This document shows, one piece after another, positions 1 to 4,429 of a stretch of DNA of 5,046 nucleotides. The position numbers and the translations under genes were made by a program. Source of the stretch: Rhodocyclaceae bacterium (lineage in GTDB: Bacteria > Pseudomonadota > Gammaproteobacteria > Burkholderiales > Rhodocyclaceae); contig JALRGK010000080.1 in the NCBI GenBank assembly GCA_023253415.1, positions 1 through 5,046 on the forward strand, written 5' to 3'. Position 1 is the first letter of the stretch, and each line of letters begins with the position of its first letter. A model generated the notes under the pieces. The model worked only from the letters and a program-made list of their open reading frames with translations, ran no database searches and had not been told where the DNA came from.

Positions 1-351
1 ATCATGATGTGCGAGATTCCGTCGAATGCCCTCTTGGCAGATCAGTTCCTCGAGTACTTCGACGGTATGTCGATTGGTTCGAACGACCTGACGCAGCTGA
101 CGCTGGGTCTGGATCGTGACTCGGGTCTGGTTGCTTCGCTGTTTGATGAGCGCGATCCGGCCGTGAAGATGCTACTGGAGCGTGCCATTGAATCCTGTAA
201 CAAGGCCGGCAAGTACATCGGTATCTGTGGACAGGGTCCGTCCGATCACCCGGATCTGGCCGAGTGGCTGACCGAGAAGGGCATCACATCGCTCTCGCTC
301 AACCCGGATACCGTTGTTGAGACCTGGCAGCAGATCGCCAAGCGTACTTAA
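1..351 (+). CDS. ppsA: Phosphoenolpyruvate synthase, C-terminal end (5' truncated by window)
   Basis: PEP synthase (pyruvate, water dikinase) converts pyruvate, ATP and water to PEP, AMP and phosphate in the cytoplasm for gluconeogenesis. Only the last 116 codons are present; the family is usually close to 800 residues, so the nucleotide-binding and phosphohistidine domains lie upstream of the window. The visible part is the end of the PEP/pyruvate-binding TIM barrel. It contains the PEP-utilising enzyme signature DGMSIGSNDLTQLTLGLDR (about bases 61-117) and GICGQGPSDHP, whose Cys codon at 226-228 matches the catalytic proton-donor cysteine of E. coli PpsA. The ending SLSLNPDTVVETW is also typical of PpsA and separates it from PPDK or PTS enzyme I. 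The reading frame is open from base 1 and ends in TAA. The in-frame ATG codons at 4 and 7 are internal methionines, not starts. A strong terminator follows at once, so this is the end of its transcription unit. Confidence 0.96.
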   Translation: MMMCEIPSNALLADQFLEYFDGMSIGSNDLTQLTLGLDRDSGLVASLFDERDPAVKMLLERAIESCNKAGKYIGICGQGPSDHPDLAEWLTEKGITSLSLNPDTVVETWQQIAKRT

Positions 352-352
352 C

Positions 353-369
353 TGAATCGCTGCGATTCA
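353..369 (+). repeat. Small hairpin just after the ppsA stop
   Basis: A perfect 7-bp inverted repeat, TGAATCG (353-359) and CGATTCA (363-369), is separated by the 3-nt loop CTG. It starts two bases after the ppsA stop codon and ends two bases before the main terminator stem. It has no T-run of its own. It could stabilise the ppsA mRNA 3' end or help the following terminator; that role is inferred. Confidence 0.6.
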
Positions 370-370
370 C

Positions 371-403
371 AAAAGGGGCATCCGTCAGGATGCCCCTTTT
401 TTT
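371..403 (+). terminator. Intrinsic terminator between convergent genes, probably bidirectional
   Basis: The stem GGGGCATCC (375-383) pairs perfectly with GGATGCCCC (388-396) around the loop GTCA. A run of seven T follows at 397-403, and the A-run at 371-374 extends the pairing. This is a classic rho-independent terminator for ppsA on the + strand. Read on the - strand, the same stem is followed by only four T before GTG, so it may also stop transcripts of the TRIC/UPF0126 gene. The TAA of that gene (402-404) overlaps the T-run itself, so one element serves both converging units. Confidence 0.92.
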
Positions 404-1043
404 ATCCGTGATGCTTGAAGCGGGGCAGGGTAATCTTCCAGCGGATGGCAATCATGCGCACCGCGATACAGGCGGCGAGGGCAATCCAGGCGGCCAGTTT
501 GACATGCATCCCCAACATATCCAGACCAATCAGCGTCATGGCACCCGCCCAGGCGGCCGTGGCGTAAAGCTCACTCGTAAATACCAACGGCACCTCGTTA
601 ATCATGATGTCACGTAGCAAACCGCCGAAAACGGCAGTGACAACGCCTAACAGACTGGCTGTGAGCCAGGGCATATTCCAGTCCAGGGCAACCTGTGTGC
701 CGACCACCGCAAACAGCGCCAAACCGATGGCATCGGGGATGAGAAAGAGATTTTCCGGCAAGTGCCGGACACGCGTGATGAAGAAGGTGATGCCGGCAGC
801 CAGAACAGTTACCCAGAGATAGGTTTCATCGGCGATCCAGAAAACCTTGCGACCGATCAGTAGGTCACGGACCGTACCACCCCCCAATGAAGTGGCAATG
901 CCTGCCATGAGCGCACCGAATAGATCAACACCTTTGTCTCGGGCGACAAGGACGCCGGTGACAGCACAAACCACGGATGCCGCCAGCCCGAGGCCGTAGA
1001 GCAGTGAATCATTGGCCTGGACGATGTGTTCCGGTATGAGCAT
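402..1043 (-). CDS. TRIC/UPF0126 family inner-membrane protein (YadS/YicG-like)
   Basis: This 213-residue, very hydrophobic protein has the two-repeat architecture of the UPF0126 family (Pfam PF03458, labelled 'glycine transporter'), the bacterial relatives of TRIC cation channels. About seven membrane segments can be drawn, near residues 13-35, 39-58, 75-91, 100-122, 125-145, 156-175 and 179-200. The family hallmark appears once per repeat at the end of segments 2 and 5: GGGTVRDLLIG (residues 54-64) and GGLLRDIM (residues 140-147). In structurally studied TRIC homologues such Gly clusters kink the pore helices. The ATG is preceded on its strand by GGAG with a 5-nt spacer, which supports this start. 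Stop TAA lies inside the T-run of the shared terminator. The gene is 60 bp downstream of smpB on the same strand, with no clear terminator between, so co-transcription is likely. Substrate cannot be told from sequence: K+ or other monovalent cation conduction and glycine transport have both been proposed for the family. Confidence 0.9.
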   Translation of the reverse strand: MLIPEHIVQANDSLLYGLGLAASVVCAVTGVLVARDKGVDLFGALMAGIATSLGGGTVRDLLIGRKVFWIADETYLWVTVLAAGITFFITRVRHLPENLFLIPDAIGLALFAVVGTQVALDWNMPWLTASLLGVVTAVFGGLLRDIMINEVPLVFTSELYATAAWAGAMTLIGLDMLGMHVKLAAWIALAACIAVRMIAIRWKITLPRFKHHG

Positions 1044-1103
1044 GGTGTCTCCGTATCACTGGTTGCCTGAGGCGTTCTGGATCAGACTTCTCGACTGGAT
1101 TCG

Positions 1104-1553
1104 TTACCGTACCTGCGTTTTTAGCAGGCGACCCTGTTCGCGCTTCCAGTCTTTTTCCTTTTCGGAATCGCGTTTGTCATGCAGCTTTTTGCCTTTGGCG
1201 AGGCCAATCTCCGCTTTGATTCGGCCTTTGCTGTAATGCAAGTCAATCGGAACCAGCGCATAACCGGCTCGTTCTACCTTGCCTATCAGCGTATCAATTT
1301 GCCGCCGGTGCAGAAGCAGTTTCCGGGTGCGGGTGGGATCAGGTTTGACGTGTGTTGAGGCAGAAATGAGCGGCGTGATGTGCATGCCGATCATGTACAA
1401 CTCACCCTCCAGAACCACAACGTACGCTTCCTTAATTTGAATTCGTCCGGCGCGAATGGCTTTGCATTCCCATCCTTCCAGCGACAAACCGGCCTCGAAT
1501 TTTTCTTCGATAAAATATTCGTGGAAGGCTTTTTTGTTAGAAACGATGCTCAT
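1104..1553 (-). CDS. smpB: SsrA (tmRNA)-binding protein SmpB
   Basis: SmpB binds tmRNA and delivers it to stalled ribosomes for trans-translation, acting in the cytoplasm. The 149-residue product matches the family closely: HEYFIEEKFEAGLSLEGWECKAIRAG (residues 11-36, the family signature region), STHVKPDPTRTRKLLLHRRQI (66-86), and the basic C-terminal tail beginning KGKKLHDKR (120-128), which enters the ribosomal A site and mRNA channel. E. coli SmpB has about 160 residues. The frame stays open for 78 codons upstream, but that part overlaps ratA and does not resemble SmpB. I chose the ATG at 1553 because MSIVSNKKAFHEYF lines up with betaproteobacterial SmpB N-termini. An ATG at 1601 would add 16 residues. 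Neither has a clear Shine-Dalgarno sequence. One small oddity is Cys30 in the motif GWECK, where Val or Ile is usual. The gene diverges from ratA. Confidence 0.96.
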   Translation of the reverse strand: MSIVSNKKAFHEYFIEEKFEAGLSLEGWECKAIRAGRIQIKEAYVVVLEGELYMIGMHITPLISASTHVKPDPTRTRKLLLHRRQIDTLIGKVERAGYALVPIDLHYSKGRIKAEIGLAKGKKLHDKRDSEKEKDWKREQGRLLKTQVR

Positions 1554-1588
1554 GCTGTCAGGGGGAGGGCGCGATCGGCGCTTTTCGC

Positions 1589-1594
1589 TAGAAT
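1589..1594 (+). promoter_or_regulatory. Putative ratA -10 element (TAGAAT)
   Basis: TAGAAT on the + strand lies 37 bp upstream of the ratA ATG, implying a leader of about 30 nt. I see no convincing -35 hexamer at 16-18 bp upstream, where the sequence is GC-rich, so either an activator or another promoter would be needed, or the match is fortuitous. It lies in the left arm of the inverted repeat at 1587-1607. Confidence 0.4.
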
Positions 1595-1599
1595 ACGGC

Positions 1600-1605
1600 A
1601 TTCTA
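1600..1605 (-). promoter_or_regulatory. Putative smpB -10 element (TAGAAT)
   Basis: Read on the - strand, TAGAAT (5 of 6 matches to TATAAT) lies 46 bp upstream of the chosen smpB ATG, implying a leader of roughly 40 nt. A poor -35 candidate, TTACGA, is present at 1624-1629 with an 18-bp spacer. The hexamer sits in the right arm of the inverted repeat at 1587-1607. This is a motif match only. Confidence 0.4.
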
Positions 1606-1631
1606 GCAATCCTTCTCCAGTTATCGTAACC

Positions 1632-2069
1632 ATGGCACTTGTTGAAAAAACAGTTCTTGTCGAACATACACCGGCGCAGATGTACGCCTTGGTCGATGAC
1701 GTTGAAGCTTATACCCAGTTTCTGCCCTGGTGTGCCCGAGCCGAGTTGAAGTTTCGCGATGACCGTAAAACGGTTGCCACATTGCACATTGATTTTCTGA
1801 GTGTCAAATCACATTTCACGACCGAAAACGAAAAAGTCTTCCCGCAAACGATGACCATGAAGCTGGTCGATGGTCCATTCCGGCGTTTTGATGGTCAATG
1901 GCATTTCACACCGCTGGGCGATCATGCCTGCAAAATCGAGTTCCGCCTGAATTACGAGTTTTCCAGTAAGCTATTCGAAAAGGTGATCGGGCCCGTGTTC
2001 AGCCGGATTGCCAACACATTTATCGAGGCTTTTGTTCAAAGAGCGGCACAGGTGTACAACGCATCATGA
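1632..2069 (+). CDS. ratA: RatA-type START/Coq10-family protein
   Basis: This 145-residue protein belongs to the RatA/YfjG branch of the SRPBCC (START/Bet v1-like) superfamily, related to mitochondrial Coq10. Recognisable family features are the N-terminal strand and helix ending in YTQFLPWCARAEL (residues 27-39), the central LVDGPFRRFDGQWHFTPL (78-95), CKIEFRLNYEFSSKL (100-114) and a long C-terminal helix ending FVQRAAQVYNAS, which would close the hydrophobic cavity. Two functions are discussed for the family: E. coli RatA was reported to block 70S ribosome assembly as a toxin, while homology to Coq10 suggests ubiquinone binding. The sequence alone does not decide between them. I chose the ATG at 1632 because it opens the conserved region (MALVEKTVLVEHTP); the upstream open frame back to 1380 is the shadow of smpB. 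No strong Shine-Dalgarno is visible. Its TGA overlaps the rnfH ATG (ATGA), so the two are translationally coupled. smpB is its divergent neighbour, as in many proteobacteria. Confidence 0.93.
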   Translation: MALVEKTVLVEHTPAQMYALVDDVEAYTQFLPWCARAELKFRDDRKTVATLHIDFLSVKSHFTTENEKVFPQTMTMKLVDGPFRRFDGQWHFTPLGDHACKIEFRLNYEFSSKLFEKVIGPVFSRIANTFIEAFVQRAAQVYNAS

Positions 2070-2380
2070 AAATCGAAATTACCTACGCACTGCCAGATCG
2101 CCAGGAGCTTGTCACCATTGATCTGCCCGAAGGATCCACGGTGATGCAGGCCGTTGAAGCGTCAGGTCTTTTGCAGAAATACCCCGAGATTGACCCAGGA
2201 GGCGTGAACAAACTGGGTGTTTTTGCCAAACTGGCGAAAGCCGATACGGTATTGCGTGACCGTGACCGCGTTGAGATCTACCGCCCATTGATTGCCGATC
2301 CGAAAGAAGTGCGTCGCCAGAAAGCGGCCGAAGGCAAAGTGATGAAGCGCGGTGCGGCTGAACTGAATTCAGGGGAATAA
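2066..2380 (+). CDS. rnfH: RnfH family ubiquitin-fold protein (RatB)
   Basis: This 104-residue protein belongs to the RnfH/RatB family (Pfam Ub-RnfH), which has a beta-grasp, ubiquitin-like fold. Seen here are the first strand pair MKIEITYALPDRQELVTIDLPEGSTV, a helix with VMQAVEASGLLQKYPEID, then NKLGVFAKLAKADTVLRDRDRVEIYRPLIADPKEVRRQKAAEG. The ending RVEIYRPLIADPKEVRR is the most diagnostic segment of the family. The tail after it is charged and probably disordered. The start codon overlaps the ratA stop by 4 bp, and an AGGTG 11 nt upstream is only a weak ribosome binding site, so translation probably depends on ratA. The name comes from rnf clusters, but no rnf genes are near. In this smpB-linked context it is also called ratB, after the E. 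coli ratAB pair. Despite the pairing there is no evidence in the sequence that it acts as an antitoxin; its molecular role is unknown. Confidence 0.92.
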   Translation: MKIEITYALPDRQELVTIDLPEGSTVMQAVEASGLLQKYPEIDPGGVNKLGVFAKLAKADTVLRDRDRVEIYRPLIADPKEVRRQKAAEGKVMKRGAAELNSGE

Positions 2381-2386
2381 TCCCCT
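2371..2386. repeat. Short hairpin across two converging stop codons
   Basis: AGGGGA (2371-2376) and TCCCCT (2381-2386) form a 6-bp perfect stem with the loop ATAA. The rnfH TAA (2378-2380) lies in the loop and right edge, and the TAA of the - strand gene begins at the other flank (2386-2388). There is no T-run on either strand, so it is at best a weak terminator or mRNA end stabiliser. Confidence 0.4.
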
Positions 2387-2850
2387 TAGTCGCAGAGATC
2401 CTGCAATCGTTCCAGAGTAGCGATATTCTGGCGTAGGGTTGCCAGGCCCGAATTAGGAATTAATAGGGTTCCCTCGGCTTTTTTGCGCTCAACCATATCA
2501 AGTTCTGCCCGGGTTTCACGAAGTCGTTGCTGAATGCTGCGGCATGTTGCCTTTTCGGTCGGGGTTTTGCCTTCAGTATTGCTTGTTGAGGTAGCAGCGA
2601 GGGGCGTGGGTGGGCGCGTTGTCGGCTGCGCTGATGTGCTTGGGAGTGTCATCGTTTGATCCAGCGCGAGCGGTACAGGTTTTACCCCAGCGGGCAAGGC
2701 CCCATCCGTCAACCAGAGCGTGCCGTCAGCTACACGTCCAGCCTGAACCGGACTCTGGGACCAGGCACCGGTGTGCCAGAAAAACGCAACCACAAGGCAA
2801 ACAGGGTGGGCCAGCGTACGAATTTGGGCAGAAAAATGGGCTCGGGTCAT
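2386..2850 (-). CDS. Small predicted exported protein, uncharacterised
   Basis: I do not recognise this protein with certainty. From the ATG at 2850 it has 154 residues. The N-terminus looks like a Sec signal peptide: basic MTRAHFSAQIR, a hydrophobic core at about 14-25, and a plausible cleavage after AWS (residue 31). A short folded-looking part follows, with GRVADGTLWLTDGALPAG (38-55). The spacing DG...D...P faintly recalls the DUF4124 domain of exported proteobacterial proteins, but its aromatic residues are not well kept. Residues about 66-100 are a Pro/Thr/Ser-rich linker. The last 50 residues are charged and helical, possibly coiled coil, and are bracketed by Cys103 and Cys153, which could form a disulfide in the periplasm. 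An alternative GTG start at 2871 adds seven residues; neither start has a visible Shine-Dalgarno. It converges on rnfH (5 bp between stops) and diverges from guaB. A coding assignment is supported by the signal peptide, tight packing and full-length open frame. Confidence 0.7.
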   Translation of the reverse strand: MTRAHFSAQIRTLAHPVCLVVAFFWHTGAWSQSPVQAGRVADGTLWLTDGALPAGVKPVPLALDQTMTLPSTSAQPTTRPPTPLAATSTSNTEGKTPTEKATCRSIQQRLRETRAELDMVERKKAEGTLLIPNSGLATLRQNIATLERLQDLCD

Positions 2851-2879
2851 GAGAAAAGCGTTTGAAAGCACTGAAACGG

Positions 2880-2908
2880 CTGACGGGTGATGTTGAGTTC
2901 CGTATAAT
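2880..2908 (+). promoter_or_regulatory. sigma70-type promoter of guaB (guaBA operon)
   Basis: CTGACG (2880-2885, 4 of 6 matches to TTGACA) and a perfect TATAAT (2903-2908) are separated by the ideal 17 bp. The expected transcription start is near 2915, giving a leader of about 22 nt before the guaB ATG. The -35 hexamer lies only 9 bp from the alternative GTG start of the divergent exported-protein gene, so the two transcription units share this short region. No obvious PurR-like operator was seen. Confidence 0.75.
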
Positions 2909-2936
2909 AGCGTTTTGTGTCTTGGGGCTTGGCACC

Positions 2937-4400
2937 ATGCAGCTTATTCAGAAAGCGCTGACCTTCGACGACGTTTTGCTCGTTCCGGCGCACTCGGCAA
3001 TCCTGCCGCGCGATGTTTCTCTGCAAACCCGTCTAACGCGCGACATTACCCTTAATCTCCCCCTGCTTTCCGCCGCTATGGATACGGTCACGGAAGGACG
3101 TCTCGCGATTGCGCTGGCGCAAGAGGGTGGTATTGGCATCATTCACAAGAACCTGACACCGGCCCAACAGGCAGCTGAAGTGGCCAAGGTGAAACGTTAC
3201 GAATCGGGTGTCCTCAAGGACCCGATCACCATCAATCCGAACATGACGGTACGTGATGTTCTGGCGTTAACCCGTCAACATCGTATTTCCGGCCTGCCCG
3301 TATTGGATAAGAGCGGCAAAGTCGTTGGTATTGTTACCAACCGAGATCTGCGCTTTGAAGACAATCTGGATCAGGCTGTGCGTCAGATCATGACGCCAAA
3401 GAAGAAGCTGGTGACCGTTCGTGAAGGCGGTAGCATCGAAGAAGCCAAGGCGCTGATGCACCAGCACCGTATTGAGCGTGTTTTGGTTGTGGATGACGAG
3501 TTCCAGCTGCACGGTCTGATCACCGTTAAGGACATTCTCAAAGCTACAGAACACCCGAACGCTTCTAAAGATCCATCAGGTCGGCTGCGTGCCGGCGCTG
3601 CAGTTGGTGTGGGCGCAGGTACGGAAGAGCGCGTTGAACTGCTGGCCGAGGCCGGTGTGGACGTCATCGTCGTTGATACGGCGCACGGTCACTCGCAAGG
3701 CGTGCTGGATCGTGTTCAATGGGTCAAGAAAAACTACCCGAATGTTCAGGTCATTGGTGGCAACATTGCCACGGCCGATGCCGCGCGTGCCCTGGCGGAT
3801 CATGGTGCTGACGGTGTGAAGGTCGGTATCGGTCCGGGTTCGATCTGTACGACCCGTATCGTCGCCGGTGTCGGCGTGCCGCAAATTACCGCGATTGCCA
3901 ATGTCGCCAAGGCGCTGGAAGGCACGGGCGTGCCGCTGGTTGCTGATGGTGGCATCCGCTTCTCGGGCGATATCGCCAAGGCGATTGCGGCGGGCGCCAA
4001 CTGCGTCATGCTGGGTGGTCTGTTCGCTGGCACCGAAGAGGCACCAGGCGAAGTCGAGCTGTTCCAGGGGCGCTCCTACAAGAGCTACCGTGGCATGGGC
4101 TCGTTGGGCGCTATGCAGGCCGGTTCGAGCGACCGCTATTTCCAGGAAAACACCGCCAACGTGGATAAGTTCGTGCCGGAAGGTATCGAAGGCCGTGTGC
4201 CATACAAGGGGTCGGTCCTGGCTGTGATTCATCAACTGATGGGCGGTTTGCGTTCGTCGATGGGTTATCTGGGCTGCGCCACCATTGCCAATATGCACAA
4301 GCAGGCACAGTTTGTAGAGATCACATCGGCGGGTGTGCGTGAATCGCATGTGCATGATGTGCAGATCACCAAAGAAGCCCCGAACTACCACGTCGAATAA
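2937..4400 (+). CDS. guaB: Inosine-5'-monophosphate dehydrogenase
   Basis: IMP dehydrogenase oxidises IMP to XMP with NAD+, the committed step of guanine nucleotide synthesis, as a cytoplasmic homotetramer. The 487 residues match the E. coli length (488). The catalytic TIM barrel begins ALTFDDVLLVPAHS (residues 7-20) and is interrupted by two CBS domains at about 92-149 and 153-210, which in this family bind purine nucleotides and regulate activity. The active-site loop GPGSICTTR (299-307) carries the catalytic Cys304 and the K+ site. Asp247 in VVDTAHGHS contacts NAD, ADGGIRFSGD (336-345) binds the IMP phosphate region, and the flap Arg400-Tyr401 in SSDRYFQ supplies the hydrolysis base. All key residues are present. 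The frame continues upstream to a TTG at 2862, but the ATG at 2937 fits the family N-terminus (MQLIQKALTFDD) and lies after the promoter. A GGGG at 2924-2927 is the only weak ribosome binding site. guaA follows after 29 bp. Confidence 0.98.
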   Translation: MQLIQKALTFDDVLLVPAHSAILPRDVSLQTRLTRDITLNLPLLSAAMDTVTEGRLAIALAQEGGIGIIHKNLTPAQQAAEVAKVKRYESGVLKDPITINPNMTVRDVLALTRQHRISGLPVLDKSGKVVGIVTNRDLRFEDNLDQAVRQIMTPKKKLVTVREGGSIEEAKALMHQHRIERVLVVDDEFQLHGLITVKDILKATEHPNASKDPSGRLRAGAAVGVGAGTEERVELLAEAGVDVIVVDTAHGHSQGVLDRVQWVKKNYPNVQVIGGNIATADAARALADHGADGVKVGIGPGSICTTRIVAGVGVPQITAIANVAKALEGTGVPLVADGGIRFSGDIAKAIAAGANCVMLGGLFAGTEEAPGEVELFQGRSYKSYRGMGSLGAMQAGSSDRYFQENTANVDKFVPEGIEGRVPYKGSVLAVIHQLMGGLRSSMGYLGCATIANMHKQAQFVEITSAGVRESHVHDVQITKEAPNYHVE

Positions 4401-4429
4401 TCCCGAACCCATTAACGACTACGAAGCTT

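Larger units (their letters stand above)
1587..1607. repeat. Perfect 8-bp inverted repeat in the smpB-ratA divergent region
   Basis: GCTAGAAT (1587-1594) and ATTCTAGC (1600-1607) are exact reverse complements separated by the 5 bp ACGGC. The arms each include the sequence CTAG and a -10-like TAGAAT facing opposite directions. This could be an operator for a dimeric regulator, the core of two overlapping divergent promoters, or both. It could also form a small hairpin in RNA, but no T-run follows it. Confidence 0.6.

Noticed and set aside
401..409. TTATCCGTG as a DnaA box
   Set aside because: It differs from TTATNCACA in the last positions, is single, and is part of the terminator T-run and the TRIC gene 3' end.
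1569..1581. GC-rich near-palindrome around CGATCG in the smpB leader
   Set aside because: Only the central 6 bp are symmetric with imperfect flanks; expected by chance in GC-rich sequence.
1380..1631. N-terminal extension of the ratA frame upstream of its ATG
   Set aside because: It lies antisense to well-conserved smpB codons and has no resemblance to RatA; the family begins at MALVEKT.
1554..1787. N-terminal extension of the smpB frame
   Set aside because: It overlaps ratA in antisense and the peptide is unlike any SmpB N-terminus; the ATG at 1553 aligns with the family.
2610..2865. + strand frames opposite the exported-protein gene
   Set aside because: Short and basic, with no recognisable features; the - strand product has a signal peptide and occupies the whole gap between rnfH and guaB.
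2862..2936. Upstream TTG start for guaB adding 25 residues
   Set aside because: The extension contains the guaB promoter -35 and -10 and does not match IMP dehydrogenase N-termini.
3868..4227. Second + strand frame inside guaB
   Set aside because: Out-of-frame reading of strongly conserved guaB codons; the Arg/Ser/Ala-rich peptide is typical of a shadow.
3576..4412. Long - strand open frame of 278 codons opposite guaB
   Set aside because: It is a shadow of the conserved guaB reading frame; the peptide is rich in Arg, His and Thr, has no domain-like pattern and has no upstream signals.
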